DNA from: Pseudoclavibacter sp. Marseille-Q3772
GTDB taxonomy: Bacteria; Actinomycetota; Actinomycetes; Actinomycetales; Microbacteriaceae
Reading direction: 5' to 3'
NCBI RefSeq assembly: GCF_916618895.1
Contig: NZ_OU745391.1
Location: 1,240,001-1,304,000 of the forward strand
Length of the DNA: 64,000 nt
Both the position numbers and the translations under genes were made by a program. The notes below the pieces were generated by a model. That model ran no database searches, was not told the DNA's origin, and saw only the letters and a list, made by a program, of their open reading frames with translations. Of this stretch, positions 9,913-21,135 are shown one piece after another; the stretch's first letter is position 1, and every line of letters starts with the position of its first letter.

Positions 9913-10689
9913 ATGACCGCATCCGAACCGCGCGATCACGCCGATGTCGTGATCACCGAACCCCCGCACCCCACCCAGCCAGAACACCGGCCGGCGACGC
10001 CGAACTCGCTGCCGCTCGGCGATGGCACCCCACCGTTCACGACGGTGTTGTGGGATTTGGACGGCACGATTAGCGACTCGGCGGCGGGGATCGTCGCGGC
10101 GATGCGCGCCACGTTCGACACGTTCCGAATGTCGATCCCCGATGACGAGACATTGCTCAGCTACGTTGGCCCGCCGATCATCGATTCGTTTCGTGAGCAG
10201 GGGTTAAATGACGCGATTGAGCTGACGCACGCGCTAGATACCTACCGCGAGATTTATGAGGAGCACGGCCTGTTGCAATCCCCCGCGTACCCGGGCGTGG
10301 GCGAGATTATTGCCGAGCTGCACCGGCGCGGCGTGCGCCAATCGACCGCGACGAGCAAGCCCGAAACCGCAGCTACCCGCGTCCTCGAGCACTACGGCCT
10401 GAGCCAGTACTTCGACTTCATCACCGGCGCGAGTGCCGACGAATCACGGTCGGCGAAGGCGGATGTGGTCGCCGAGGCGCTGCAGCGGCTGCGCTCCATC
10501 GACGCTGATCTCTCCCGCGCGATCATGATTGGCGATCGACACTACGACGTGACCGGTTCGGCGCACAACGGCGTCCCGGCGATCTACGTCACCTGGGGGT
10601 ACGGCCGGGTCGGTGAGGATGCGGGTGCGGTTGCGGTTGCGACGACTCCGGAAGAACTGCGAGAGCTACTCGGGCTCACCGCCTCATAG
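9913..10689 (+). CDS. HAD family phosphatase, phosphoglycolate-phosphatase-like
   Basis: 258 residues. A 40-residue proline-rich N-terminal extension precedes the HAD core. Motif I is DLDGT (catalytic Asp at about 48 and 50), a helical cap follows (YVGPPIIDSFREQGL), the motif III lysine lies in TATSKPETAATRVLEHYG, and motif IV is MIGDRHYDVTGSAHNG. Cap type and motifs place it with Gph/PpaX-like phosphatases acting on small phosphorylated metabolites. The N-terminal extension is poorly conserved in the family, so the true start could be internal. It is 54 bp after the glycosyltransferase on the same strand. Confidence 0.88.
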   Translation: MTASEPRDHADVVITEPPHPTQPEHRPATPNSLPLGDGTPPFTTVLWDLDGTISDSAAGIVAAMRATFDTFRMSIPDDETLLSYVGPPIIDSFREQGLNDAIELTHALDTYREIYEEHGLLQSPAYPGVGEIIAELHRRGVRQSTATSKPETAATRVLEHYGLSQYFDFITGASADESRSAKADVVAEALQRLRSIDADLSRAIMIGDRHYDVTGSAHNGVPAIYVTWGYGRVGEDAGAVAVATTPEELRELLGLTAS

Positions 10690-10769
10690 CGCCGCACGAC
10701 TCATAATGCGGGCGCACCGCATAGCGTGTCGCACCGCCTCAACACGGGCCGCAGCAAACCACACGCCCG

Positions 10770-11624
10770 CTAGGACTTGTAGTCGGGCGCTGCCGGCGCG
10801 CCGACGAATTCTTCGTAGGTTGCTGCCTTGGACTCGTGATATTCGGTTGCCGCTTCGACACCGATGTAGCGAAAGTGCCAGGGTTCGTAGTCGTATCCGG
10901 TGATCGCGGTTTTACCCTTGGGGTAGCGAAGAATAAAGCCGTACTTCCAGGAGTTTTCGAGGAGCCATTTCCCGGCTTTGGTGTCGCCAAAGCAGGCCTC
11001 GAGCACGCAGCCCTCAGCCGGTGCGGAGATATCGGCGGCGAGTCCGGTTTGGTGTTCGCTGTGTCCTGGGCGAGCGCTGGTGGCGTCGGCGCCTTCTTCA
11101 CCGAGTTCGTCAATGTACCCCTCGTACAGCTCTTGCTGTAGATCGCGGTCGCGGAATCCACTGGTCATATCGAGGTCGTGGCCGGCTTTCGAGGCGGCTT
11201 GGAACATTTTTTTGATGGCCTCGGCGGCTTCCCGCCGCAGCGAGTGGTTATTGGCCGAGGGCACTCCGATGGCGCTCATTTCGACCAGGTCCGAGGGCTT
11301 GTAGTCCGGTTTCCGCAGTGGCTCGGCTTTGTTCACTAGCACGGTGATGCTGTCGACGGATGTGATGTCGTAGCTGGGCTGAGCGGTTGGGGTCGGCGAG
11401 GCGGTCCCGGTAGGTTGTGCATCGGTTGGGGTTAGTGTCGCAGGAACCGTGTGCGTCGGTGTGCTACCGGCAACGATGCTCAGCGCGTTTCCTCCGGGGA
11501 CCTGCTGCAGTGCGACGACGGCACCGATTGCGGTCACCGCGCATACGGCCAAACCAAGAACCCAGCTGCTGGCGTGTGTGCGTGAGCGTTCCGCGCTCGT
11601 GCCCTCTGGTTCTTGTGCGTCCAT
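10770..11624 (-). CDS. D-alanyl-D-alanine carboxypeptidase, VanY/peptidase M15B type
   Basis: 284 residues from ATG 11624, which follows AAGGGAACG. A short cytoplasmic segment leads into one membrane helix (VLGLAVCAVTAIGAVVAL), a Thr/Pro-rich linker, and an extracytoplasmic M15B domain. The zinc and catalytic residues are in HSEHQTGLAADISAP and EPWHFRYIG. The enzyme trims the terminal D-Ala from peptidoglycan stem peptides. It is a single-pass membrane protein with the catalytic domain outside. It stands alone on the minus strand, convergent with the HAD gene 80 bp away. Confidence 0.92.
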   Translation of the reverse strand: MDAQEPEGTSAERSRTHASSWVLGLAVCAVTAIGAVVALQQVPGGNALSIVAGSTPTHTVPATLTPTDAQPTGTASPTPTAQPSYDITSVDSITVLVNKAEPLRKPDYKPSDLVEMSAIGVPSANNHSLRREAAEAIKKMFQAASKAGHDLDMTSGFRDRDLQQELYEGYIDELGEEGADATSARPGHSEHQTGLAADISAPAEGCVLEACFGDTKAGKWLLENSWKYGFILRYPKGKTAITGYDYEPWHFRYIGVEAATEYHESKAATYEEFVGAPAAPDYKS

Positions 11625-11779
11625 CGTTCCCTTATCGTGTGCGTGTCTGGCTTCGAGGTAAACCTCCTTGCCGTGGATGCGCTCTAGTGTTGCACGGTCT
11701 TCGCCGTTGCGGGTGAGCGCACTCCGATTGTTGCTGTACTGGCACGCCAAGATAGCCGCTGCGGGCGTGGGATGGGGTG

Positions 11780-12283
11780 CTAGTTCGGCTCGCTGCCAGT
11801 GCGGGAATCGTCGGTTTGGTCATCGGGGTCAACGTCGAGCGTGACGGTGAATCCACTGATGAAGTCGGGGCGCCAACGCATGAGCTCGCCCCGACGCGGG
11901 CGTTCGCCGAGCATCATGGCGACGACGCTGTGTTCGCCCGCGGAGAAGACGCGCCGGCTGTGTCCGCTCCGGGTGTTCGCCTCGGCGAGTTCTCGTTCGA
12001 GTTCCCGCACCCGGCGGCGCAGCAGCTGTACTTCTTCGCGCAGTCGAAGCACGCGCAATATACCTTCGAGCCCGAGGCCGTCTTCGGAGAGATCTGCGAT
12101 TTCGCGCAGCCGGGTGATGTCGGCTAGGGAATAGCGCCGCACGCGGCCGGCCGTTCGGGCGGGAACGACCAGGCCGAGTCGGTCGTATTGACGCAGGGTT
12201 TGCGGATGCATGCCGGCCAGCTCGGCGGCGACGGCGATAGGAAATACCGGTGTGGTGTCGTCTGGGTCGAGTGTTGTTGGCAT
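11780..12283 (-). CDS. hspR: Heat-shock repressor HspR (MerR family)
   Basis: 167 residues. A MerR-type winged helix-turn-helix occupies residues about 12-65 (VAAELAGMHPQTLRQYDRLG), then a coiled coil with REEVQLLRRRVRELEREL. The tail is acidic and unconserved, longer than in Streptomyces HspR. HspR binds HAIR operators and represses the dnaK operon and clpB, with DnaK as corepressor. It is the last gene of dnaK-grpE-dnaJ-hspR, 12 bp after dnaJ, closing a feedback loop. HAIR-like sites are visible at 16059, 16122 and 37765. Confidence 0.95.
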   Translation of the reverse strand: MPTTLDPDDTTPVFPIAVAAELAGMHPQTLRQYDRLGLVVPARTAGRVRRYSLADITRLREIADLSEDGLGLEGILRVLRLREEVQLLRRRVRELERELAEANTRSGHSRRVFSAGEHSVVAMMLGERPRRGELMRWRPDFISGFTVTLDVDPDDQTDDSRTGSEPN

Positions 12284-12295
12284 GATTGCACCCCC

Positions 12296-13282
12296 TTACG
12301 TTCGAGCTTGCCGCATGAGATCGTCACGCGGGTTTTCGTTGTCGGATGCGGCGACAAACGCGTCGAGTGCGGCTCGCTGTTCGCTGTTGAGGTTTTGCGG
12401 TACGGCGACTTCGAGGCGCACGATGAGGTCGCCGTGGCCCCGTTTCGTCGGCGCACCGCGTCCGCGCACGCGCAGTTTCTTACCGGCTTGGCTGTAGGCG
12501 GGAACCTTCACCTTCACGGTGCTGCCATCGGTGCTTGGCACTTCGATCGTGGCGCCGTTGATGGCTTCGGCGTAGGTTATCGGTACGTTGACGACGATGT
12601 TGTCGCCGTCGCGCGAGAACACCGGGTGTTCGCGCACTGCGACTTCGAGGATGAGGTCGCCGGGTTTACCGCCGTTTGGGCTCGGCGCGCCTTTGCCGCG
12701 CAGGCGAATCTTCTGGCCGTCTTTAACGCCGGCCGGGATGCGGACGGTTACGGTTCGACCGTCTTGTCCCTGTAGGTCGATGGTGTCGCCGTTGAGGGCG
12801 GTCATAAAGCTGAGGGTGGTGTGGGCACGCTGGTCGGCTCCGGGCTGCGGGCCCCGCTGGAAGCCGCCACCGCCGCCGAACAGCCCACCGAGGAGGTCTT
12901 CGTAGCCGGCACCCTGTGCCTGCGAGAACCCGCCGGGACCGTAGCTCGTTGATTGGCTGAACCCGGTAGTACCCGGACCGAAGAAGCTACCGAATACGTC
13001 CTCGAATCCACCGGCGCCACCGTGCCCTCCGGTGAACCTGGCACCGGCGCCCATGGCGCGGATCTGGTCGTATTCCTGGCGTTCCTTCGGGTCGGAGAGC
13101 ACATCGTATGCTTCCGATATCTCCTTGAACTTTGCCTCGGCCGCGGGATTGTCGGGGTTCGAGTCTGGGTGGTACTGGCGCGCGAGTTTGCGGTACTGCT
13201 TCTTCAGTTCGGCTTCGCTGACGTCTTTTTCGACACCGAGCACCTGATAGAAGTCTTTTTCAAACCAGTCTTGGCTTGCCAC
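12296..13282 (-). CDS. dnaJ: Chaperone DnaJ, zinc-finger-less (CbpA-like) form
   Basis: 328 residues. The J-domain has HPD at 38-40 inside [13 protein letters not shown] Gly/Phe-rich region (about 75-145) follows, then the two C-terminal substrate-binding beta domains and a dimerisation tail. The cysteine-rich zinc finger with CxxCxGxG repeats is absent, so this is a type II / DnaJ-B protein. It stimulates DnaK ATP hydrolysis and delivers substrates. It lies 88 bp after grpE, a gap containing a strong hairpin, and just before hspR. Confidence 0.95.
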   Translation of the reverse strand: MASQDWFEKDFYQVLGVEKDVSEAELKKQYRKLARQYHPDSNPDNPAAEAKFKEISEAYDVLSDPKERQEYDQIRAMGAGARFTGGHGGAGGFEDVFGSFFGPGTTGFSQSTSYGPGGFSQAQGAGYEDLLGGLFGGGGGFQRGPQPGADQRAHTTLSFMTALNGDTIDLQGQDGRTVTVRIPAGVKDGQKIRLRGKGAPSPNGGKPGDLILEVAVREHPVFSRDGDNIVVNVPITYAEAINGATIEVPSTDGSTVKVKVPAYSQAGKKLRVRGRGAPTKRGHGDLIVRLEVAVPQNLNSEQRAALDAFVAASDNENPRDDLMRQART

Positions 13283-13320
13283 GCGATGTCCTTTCCGCCT
13301 TCCGGCTGTATTGGTACGAC

Positions 13321-13359
13321 AATGGGGATGCTTCGGTCACGCACCGGAGCATCCCCATT
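13321..13359 (-). terminator. Stem-loop between grpE and dnaJ
   Basis: Arms 13321-13336 and 13344-13359 (AATGGGGATGCTTCGG and its complement) pair at 15 of 16 positions around a 7 nt loop. No U-run follows on the transcribed strand, so it is more likely a partial terminator, attenuator or RNA processing site that lowers dnaJ-hspR relative to dnaK-grpE than a full terminator. Confidence 0.6.
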
Positions 13360-13370
13360 TCCGGTGCCGG

Positions 13371-14051
13371 TTATTCTGCGACGAAGACCGCTACCTTGGC
13401 CGGGCGAATCTCTCGTTCGCCGATGCGGTAGCCCACCTCGATCACATCAGCGATGGTTGATTCGCTGACCTCAGGGTTCGGTAGCTGCGCAACCGCTTCA
13501 TGGATCTGCGGGTTAAAGACTTCGCCGACTTCGCCGTAGCACTCCACACCCATGCGGGTAATGGTGCCGCGGAACTTCGTGGCGATAACCTCCATCGGCG
13601 TTCCCGATTCGAGGTCGCCCGCAGCCTCAGCCCGGTCGAGGTCATCAAGTACGGGCAACAGCTGTTTCACAACCTTGCCGATGGTGATCTCGGCCAGTTC
13701 TTCTTTTTCGCGGTCGGTGCGACGGCGGTAGTTGGCGTAGTCAGCCTGCAGCCGCTTGAGGTCGGCCAGGTACCCGTGCGGGTCATCGGCATCCTCACTA
13801 GCAGCGGATGCGGGTGCTTCCGCCTCGGCGTCTGCCTCGCTGTCTGCCTGCTCGGACTCGGCGGGCGAGTCACTCGCGCTTGCGTTGGACATTGCCTCTT
13901 CAAGCAGCGAGTTGAGCTCGTCCTCCGAGATCGTGGGCAGGTCGTCGTCGCTGCCCTCGGCTGCGGCAGCCTCGGACGAGTTCTGCTGCTCCTCGGGTGC
14001 TGTCTCGTCTTCCCGCGGGGTGTCGTTCTCGTTCCGGTTCTGCTCAGTCAT
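13371..14051 (-). CDS. grpE: Nucleotide exchange factor GrpE
   Basis: 226 residues. The first 95 are very acidic and low in complexity (Glu/Asp/Ser/Ala), longer than usual. A coiled coil (YLADLKRLQADYANYRRRTD) and the C-terminal beta domain follow, with the signature MGVECYGEVGEVFNPQIHEA. GrpE releases ADP from DnaK as a homodimer. It starts 2 bp after the dnaK stop codon, so the two are coupled. Confidence 0.96.
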   Translation of the reverse strand: MTEQNRNENDTPREDETAPEEQQNSSEAAAAEGSDDDLPTISEDELNSLLEEAMSNASASDSPAESEQADSEADAEAEAPASAASEDADDPHGYLADLKRLQADYANYRRRTDREKEELAEITIGKVVKQLLPVLDDLDRAEAAGDLESGTPMEVIATKFRGTITRMGVECYGEVGEVFNPQIHEAVAQLPNPEVSESTIADVIEVGYRIGEREIRPAKVAVFVAE

Positions 14052-14053
14052 TG

Positions 14054-15970
<1,917 letters not shown>

Positions 15971-16058
15971 TTAGTGGTTTTCGGATGGAGTCGCCTTGCG
16001 ACCCCCGCTCGTCCAGACCCGTGCCGGGCTGTTTCGCATCCGCATCGCGAGCCGAAAA

Positions 16059-16079
16059 CCTGAGCGAACCTAACTCAAG
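16059..16079. promoter_or_regulatory. HAIR operator for HspR, distal to dnaK
   Basis: CCTGAGC, seven bases, ACTCAAG: 12 of 14 half-site positions match the HAIR consensus CTTGAGT-N7-ACTCAAG. It lies 146 bp upstream of dnaK in the gap between dnaK and the divergent nuclease gene. Site identified by eye from the known consensus. Confidence 0.75.
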
Positions 16080-16121
16080 TCTAACCCTGAGTCGATCAGT
16101 GTCAAGTTTGGAAAGCTGAGA

Positions 16122-16142
16122 GTTGAGTGAACTCGACTCAAG
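16122..16142. promoter_or_regulatory. HAIR operator for HspR, near-perfect
   Basis: GTTGAGT, seven bases, ACTCAAG: 13 of 14 half-site positions match CTTGAGT-N7-ACTCAAG. With the site at 16059 it forms a pair whose left ends are 63 bp apart, six helical turns, so both could be bound on one face. The rest of the 372 bp gap between dnaK and the nuclease gene shows no gene; a further half-site-like CCTGAGTC lies at about 16086. Confidence 0.85.
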
Positions 16143-16285
16143 GTACTGAATCAGCCCAGTTCGAGGACCAGCAGACCCCCCGCCCTCGTGGCGAGTAACC
16201 TCACATTCATCTGGGCGTCGCCAACCCAAAACCAGCGACAGCTAGGCTGCAGCAAACCAACTCAACCAACCCGCGAGGAGCCCCA

Positions 16286-17803
16286 ATGAAGCTTCGTTTC
16301 GCCGCACTGGCCGCTGCCGCAGCCATCGCGATCGCACCGCTATCAGCGCAACCGGCCGCATCCGCCGCCGAACAAACCGTAGAACTCAAGGTGTCTACCT
16401 TTAACGCAAGCCTCAACCGCGACGCCGAGGGCCAGCTGCTCACCGACCTGAGCACCCCCGACAACCAGCAGGCAAAGAACGTCGCCGAAACCATCCAGCG
16501 CGCGAACCCCGATGTCGTGCTCGTCAACGAATTCGACTACGACGAGCAGCACGAATCGGCAAACCTCTTCCGCAGCAACTACCTCGAAGTTTCACAGAAC
16601 GGCGCCGACCCCGTCGAGTACCCCTACATGTGGACCGGCCCGGTCAACACCGGTGTACCAAGCGGTTTCGACCTCAACAACGACGGCAAAGTTGAAGGCC
16701 CCGACGACGCCCTCGGCTTCGGTAAGTTCCCCGGCCAGTACGGCTTCGTCGTGTACTCGAAGTACCCAATTAACGAAGACTCGGTACGCACCTTCCAGAA
16801 CTTCAAGTGGAAGGACATGCCCGGCGCCCTGATCCCCGAGAACGCTGACGGCACCGGCTGGTACAGCGACGAAGAGCTCGAAATCATGCCGCTGTCCTCA
16901 AAGACTCACGCCGACATTCCCGTCGACGTCAACGGCACCACCGTGCACGTACTCGCTGCACACCCCACCCCGCCCTCGTTCGACGGTGAAGAAAAGCGCA
17001 ACCAGAAGCGCAACCACGACGAGATCCGCATCTGGGCCGACTACATCTCGCAACAGGCCGACTACCTGTACGACGACAACGGCAACACCGGCGGCCTCGA
17101 CGCAGGCGAGAACTTCGTAATCGTTGGTGACTACAACGCGGATGCGCTCGACGGCGACTCGTGGGACGGTGCCATTAACCAGCTGCTCGACTCGGAGCTC
17201 ATCCTCGACCCCAAGCCCACCTCGGCCGGTGCACCAGAAGCCGCTGAACTGCAGGGCGGCGCAAATGCCGACCACAAGGCCGACCCTGCGCTCGACACCG
17301 CGGACTTCAACGACAACCCGGCACCGGGTAACCTGCGCGTTGACTACGTCCTGGCAAACAGCACCGCTACTGCGCTTGACTCGGCAGTGTTCTGGCCGAC
17401 GCGCGACGACGAACTGGTGCGGCTGACCGGCGAATACCCGTTCCCGACCTCGGACCACCGACTCGTCTGGGCGAAGTTCGCGTTCCCGGCTGCCGCCGAA
17501 GACACCCCGGCTCCGGGCGAGACCCCTGGCGAGACCGATGCCCCGGCACCGGCACCGGCTCCGGGCGAAACCCCCGGTGAGAGCCCGGCACCTACCCCCG
17601 GCGACACCCAGGCACCTGCCGAGCCCACCGAGCCTACCCAGACCGATGCATCCGCCACCCCCGGCGACAAGCAGGATTCGGCGGTAGGACTGGCAACGAC
17701 CGGTGCTGACACGCTGCTGCCGATGGCACTCGTTGCCGCAGGACTGCTGGGTGCCGGAGTGCTCGTCGCGTGGCGCACCTACCGCCGCACCGAACACGAG
17801 TAA
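16286..17803 (+). CDS. Cell-wall-anchored endonuclease/exonuclease/phosphatase family protein
   Basis: 505 residues. A signal peptide (about 1-30, ending SAQPAASA) leads into an EEP-fold domain with TFNASLN, the metal glutamate in VLVNEFDYD, a GDYNADA metal site and the catalytic SDHRLVWAKF. A Pro/Glu/Gly/Thr-rich spacer (about 405-460) follows, then a sorting signal: LATTG at 469-473, hydrophobic helix, RTYRR tail. LAxTG signals are cut by class E sortases. The enzyme probably acts outside the cell on nucleic acid, phospholipid or sugar phosphate; many secreted actinobacterial relatives are annotated only at fold level. It is divergent from dnaK. Confidence 0.9.
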   Translation: MKLRFAALAAAAAIAIAPLSAQPAASAAEQTVELKVSTFNASLNRDAEGQLLTDLSTPDNQQAKNVAETIQRANPDVVLVNEFDYDEQHESANLFRSNYLEVSQNGADPVEYPYMWTGPVNTGVPSGFDLNNDGKVEGPDDALGFGKFPGQYGFVVYSKYPINEDSVRTFQNFKWKDMPGALIPENADGTGWYSDEELEIMPLSSKTHADIPVDVNGTTVHVLAAHPTPPSFDGEEKRNQKRNHDEIRIWADYISQQADYLYDDNGNTGGLDAGENFVIVGDYNADALDGDSWDGAINQLLDSELILDPKPTSAGAPEAAELQGGANADHKADPALDTADFNDNPAPGNLRVDYVLANSTATALDSAVFWPTRDDELVRLTGEYPFPTSDHRLVWAKFAFPAAAEDTPAPGETPGETDAPAPAPAPGETPGESPAPTPGDTQAPAEPTEPTQTDASATPGDKQDSAVGLATTGADTLLPMALVAAGLLGAGVLVAWRTYRRTEHE

Positions 17804-17868
17804 ACACCCGAAGCGCATGATTGCGCTGCTGGCCGCGCCGTAGGCTCGCGCGAACAGCAGGGACACAC

Positions 17869-17901
17869 TGCCCGAGGTATCTCTTGCGGATACCTCGGGC
17901 A
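17869..17901 (+). terminator. Stem-loop after the anchored nuclease gene
   Basis: Arms 17869-17881 and 17889-17901 (TGCCCGAGGTATC) pair perfectly over 13 bp with a 7 nt loop, followed by CTTGTCTTC. It lies 65 bp after the stop codon. A factor-independent terminator with a weak U-tract is the simplest reading. Confidence 0.65.
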
Positions 17902-18004
17902 CTTGTCTTCACCGGCAACATTGACCTGCGCGAGAGACTGACCGCCAACATTCGTCGCCAGACGTCGGCCGACATCAGCACGAGAAGAGGTCTCCGCTCA
18001 CCCT

Positions 18005-18077
18005 CGGACAAATGGCGAATATACGACCCAGCAATCCATATATCCGGGTGCCCACCCCTATTTTCGCCATTTGTCCG
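18005..18077. repeat. Family D intergenic inverted repeat
   Basis: Arms 18005-18023 and 18059-18077 (CGGACAAATGGCGAATATA) pair at 18 of 19 positions around a 35 nt loop. The total of 73 bp is the same as family B elements, but the arm sequence is unrelated. It lies in the 460 bp gap between convergent genes. The remainder, about 18110-18265, is a low-complexity CAGCRRC-rich stretch with no convincing gene. Confidence 0.75.
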
Positions 18078-18265
18078 CATGCAGGGCGGTGCTGCCGCTA
18101 AGCGGCCGGCGGACACAGCACAACACCGTGGATTGCGCCAACGACAAGCAGCAAGAGGCAGCGCCAGCCGCAGGCAGCCAGCGGCAGCGAGCGTGAGCGG
18201 CGGCGCCAAGCGCCAGCAGCACCAAGCGCAAGCGACAGCGCCAAGCGGCGGCAGCAGCAAGCAGG

Positions 18266-19669
18266 CTAGGCGCCGAGGACGCGATCCAAGTAGGCGTTGT
18301 GGAACACGCGCTCGGGATCAACCTCATCCCGCAGCGCCACAAACTCATCGAAACGCGGATAGAGCGCGCTCAGTTCGCGCGCGCCGAGCGTATGCAACTT
18401 GCCCCAGTGCGGGCGTCCGCCGGCGGCGTGCAGCACCGCCTCCATCTCACCGAAATACTCATCGTGCGGCTCACGCACGTAGCGGTGCACCGAAATATAG
18501 GCGCTCTCGCGCTCGTATGCCGGTGAGAGCGGGATGTTATCGGCTGCGGTGACGCGCACCTCCAGCGGGAACGACACTCGCCAATCATGCCGTTCAATCA
18601 GCGCCCGGATCTCGCGCACCACCTCCGGGCCATCCGCGAGCGGCACCGCGTACTCGAGCTCGTTGAAGCGCACCTTGTGCGACTGCGCGAATACCTGGTG
18701 CGAATCATCCGTGAACTTTTTACGCGCCATCAGCGTCGCGGTGAACTGGTTCACCTTCGGCACCATGCTCGGCGCCATCGTCCCCACAGCAGCCGAAACC
18801 TGCCGGCCCCAGGTCTGCACGAGCGCCTCATCCAGGAACCGCGAAAACGCGTTCTGTGGCGCGTAGCCCTCAGCCTCCTCGCCCTCGCGCAGGCGGCGAT
18901 TGCGCTTCACCAGGGCAGTGGTCGAGTGCGGATACCAGAGGAAACTGAAGTGGTCGTGCTCGCGAGCCTGCGCCACGAACGAGTCGAGCACATCGTCGAC
19001 GGGCATAACCTCTTCATCAGCGGCAACCCGGAACATCGGCACGCATTCCAGACCGACCTCAAGGATCACGCCGAGCGCGCCGATACCGAGCCGGCCAAAG
19101 GTAAAGAGTTCGGGATGAGTGCGTGCGTCGCAGTACAGAATCGAGCCGTCGGCGAGCACCATCCGCAGCGAACGCACCGCACCGGAAAGCCCCGTGAATC
19201 GCAGACCGGTGCCGTGCGTTCCGGTCGAGATTGCGCCAGCGATGGTTTGGGCAGCAAGATCGCCCTGGTTCGCGAGCGCCAAGCCGTGCGGGCGCAGCAG
19301 TTCGGGAATCTTCGAGATCGACGTTCCGGCCCGGAACGTCGCCACATTGGTTTCGCTATTGACCGACACCAGCCCCGTGTAGTCGCGGAAATGCATCCGC
19401 AACCCGTCCGTCGTAGCGATGTCGTTAAACGAGTGTCCCGACCCGACGGTCTTCACCTTCAGCCCGGAACCACCGGCACCAATCACGAGCGCCTTCACCG
19501 CGGTTTCGCTCGTCGGCCCGGCAGTCAGCTGCGATTCATCGCTAACGGCACCAGACCAGTTGCGCCATGCATAGGTGCGTTTCTTCGAGGTGGATGCGGT
19601 TTGGTTGCGCTTGTCTGCGGACTTTTTCGCAGACTTCTTCGCGTCAGCGGACGGACGGTCAGCCTTCAA
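18266..19669 (-). CDS. FAD-linked aldonolactone oxidase (D-arabinono-1,4-lactone oxidase family)
   Basis: 467 residues from a TTG at 19669 that has AAAGGA six bases upstream; an in-frame ATG at 19729 without a ribosome site would add 20 residues. A Lys-rich leader of about 25 residues precedes the FAD-binding PCMH domain (VKTVGSGHSFNDIATTDG, TFRAGTSISKIPELL, ISTGTHGTG). The C-terminal ALO domain ends with GRPHWGKLHTL and FDEFVALRDEVDP. Family members oxidise aldonolactones or sugar alcohols with oxygen or another acceptor in the cytoplasm. No sugar-pathway neighbours are present. The substrate is unknown. Confidence 0.9.
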   Translation of the reverse strand: MKADRPSADAKKSAKKSADKRNQTASTSKKRTYAWRNWSGAVSDESQLTAGPTSETAVKALVIGAGGSGLKVKTVGSGHSFNDIATTDGLRMHFRDYTGLVSVNSETNVATFRAGTSISKIPELLRPHGLALANQGDLAAQTIAGAISTGTHGTGLRFTGLSGAVRSLRMVLADGSILYCDARTHPELFTFGRLGIGALGVILEVGLECVPMFRVAADEEVMPVDDVLDSFVAQAREHDHFSFLWYPHSTTALVKRNRRLREGEEAEGYAPQNAFSRFLDEALVQTWGRQVSAAVGTMAPSMVPKVNQFTATLMARKKFTDDSHQVFAQSHKVRFNELEYAVPLADGPEVVREIRALIERHDWRVSFPLEVRVTAADNIPLSPAYERESAYISVHRYVREPHDEYFGEMEAVLHAAGGRPHWGKLHTLGARELSALYPRFDEFVALRDEVDPERVFHNAYLDRVLGA

Positions 19670-19729
19670 CGCGCATCCTTTCTCGCTCGGGGGTGGATTT
19701 GAGGGCCGGTCAGGCGCGACGTACGGCAT

Positions 19730-20005
19730 CGCACACGAAACGCGCGCGCCACTATACTCGCGGGAGCGCCGTGACGCACACCATCGAGAACGTCACCCGA
19801 TACCGCAATATCTTGTGGCGTTTCGATGAAACAACCCGAGTAATTGTGTCACCTTCCGCGCCTGGATGCCCAACCGAGTCGTCATATTGGCAAAAAGCCA
19901 CAGCCTCGGCGGCAGTGGGCGCGGGCGATTTATCGGCACCGCACCGGTTCCTTGCGCGACGAGGTCGCACGAATCACCCGCAGCAACGCGACACTACGCG
20001 GCGGC
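19730..20005. other. Intergenic stretch, no gene seen
   Basis: Between the oxidase and chorismate mutase genes, both on the minus strand. A minus-strand TATAGT at 19754-19749 could be a -10 element for the oxidase gene, but no good -35 is visible. No hairpin with a U-tract or repeat was recognised. Confidence 0.4.
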
Positions 20006-20335
20006 CTAGTTCCCGCCCTGCGCGCCACCGGACTCGGCGGCGATTCGCTCGTGGTGGTTGATTACCTCGGCGATCACGAAGCTCAGGAACTTCTCCGCGA
20101 ACTCGGGATCCAGATCCGCCGCGCGGGCAAGCTCACGCAGGCGCGCGACCTGCTGCTGCTCTCGCTGCGGATCCGATGCCGGCAGTCCCGCATCCGCCTT
20201 CAACTGACCAACCTGCTGCGTGCAGCGAAACCGTTCGGCGAGGATGTGGATCAGCGCCGCGTCGATATTGTCGATCGACCGGCGGATGCTCGCGAGCTTG
20301 GCCAGCGCATCCGCCGGTGTGCCCTGTTCGCTCAT
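20006..20335 (-). CDS. Chorismate mutase (AroQ type)
   Basis: 109 residues, the usual length of a stand-alone AroQ-fold mutase. The first long helix has IRRSIDNIDAALIHILAERF, with the active-site arginine and Asp/Asn. Then come RCTQQVGQLKADAGLP and a Glu/Arg-containing final helix (FLSFVIAEVINHHERIA). It converts chorismate to prephenate for Phe/Tyr synthesis. No signal peptide, so cytoplasmic. It starts 5 bp after the deoC stop on the same strand. Confidence 0.92.
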   Translation of the reverse strand: MSEQGTPADALAKLASIRRSIDNIDAALIHILAERFRCTQQVGQLKADAGLPASDPQREQQQVARLRELARAADLDPEFAEKFLSFVIAEVINHHERIAAESGGAQGGN

Positions 20336-20340
20336 TGTGC

Positions 20341-21045
20341 CTATGCTTCTGGCGCAACGGCGAGCACGTCGCGACTGGCCGACATACCCAGGCGGCTCGC
20401 ACCGGCTTCGATCATCGCCATCGCGTCGTCGTAGCTACGGATACCGCCAGAGGCTTTCACGCCGAGGCGGTCGCCCACGGTCTTGCGCATGAGCGCGACC
20501 GCGTGGGTGGATGCGCCACCGGCCTTGTGGAACCCGGTCGAGGTCTTGACGTAGTCGGCGCCGGCGGCCTCGGACGCCTCACAGGCGGCGACGATTTCGT
20601 CGTCGGTGAGCGCGGCCGATTCGATGATGACCTTCAGCAGCGTCGGCGAGGGTGCAGCCTGGCGGACGGCCTCGATATCAGCCTTCACGAGGTCGGCGCG
20701 GCCTGCTTTAAGCATGCCAATGTCGATCACCATGTCGATTTCGTGTGCGCCCTTCACCACCGCGTTTGCGGCTTCGAGTGCCTTCACGTTCGAGTCGTGT
20801 TTACCGGATGGGAAGCCCACGACGGTACAGATCTTCGGCGCGGCGTTCTGGTCGGCGCCTGGCGCGTCGACCTCCGACGACCATGCCTCTCCGACCGGCA
20901 GCATGTTTGGCGAAACGCAGATCGAAAAGGTGCCGAGCTCGCTCGCTTCGCGGTGCAGCGCAACGACGTCGTCGTTCGTGGCATCGGTTGCGAGCAGGGT
21001 GTGGTCGATGTACTTCGCAAGTTCTGCGCGGGTGAGCTTTGCCAT
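20341..21045 (-). CDS. deoC: Deoxyribose-phosphate aldolase
   Basis: 234 residues. The class I aldolase barrel shows [23 protein letters not shown] and [15 protein letters not shown]. The Schiff-base lysine is in [14 protein letters not shown] and the second lysine in [13 protein letters not shown]. It cleaves deoxyribose-5-phosphate to glyceraldehyde-3-phosphate and acetaldehyde in deoxynucleoside salvage. No other deo genes are adjacent; chorismate mutase follows closely. Confidence 0.97.
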   Translation of the reverse strand: MAKLTRAELAKYIDHTLLATDATNDDVVALHREASELGTFSICVSPNMLPVGEAWSSEVDAPGADQNAAPKICTVVGFPSGKHDSNVKALEAANAVVKGAHEIDMVIDIGMLKAGRADLVKADIEAVRQAAPSPTLLKVIIESAALTDDEIVAACEASEAAGADYVKTSTGFHKAGGASTHAVALMRKTVGDRLGVKASGGIRSYDDAMAMIEAGASRLGMSASRDVLAVAPEA

Positions 21046-21135
21046 GTGTTCTGTCCTCAGTTCTGCACGTCGTCGGAAGCGCGAACAACCTCGTCGCGCG
21101 GGTTCAATTTTGTCATGGCCCAGCGGTGAGCTTGC

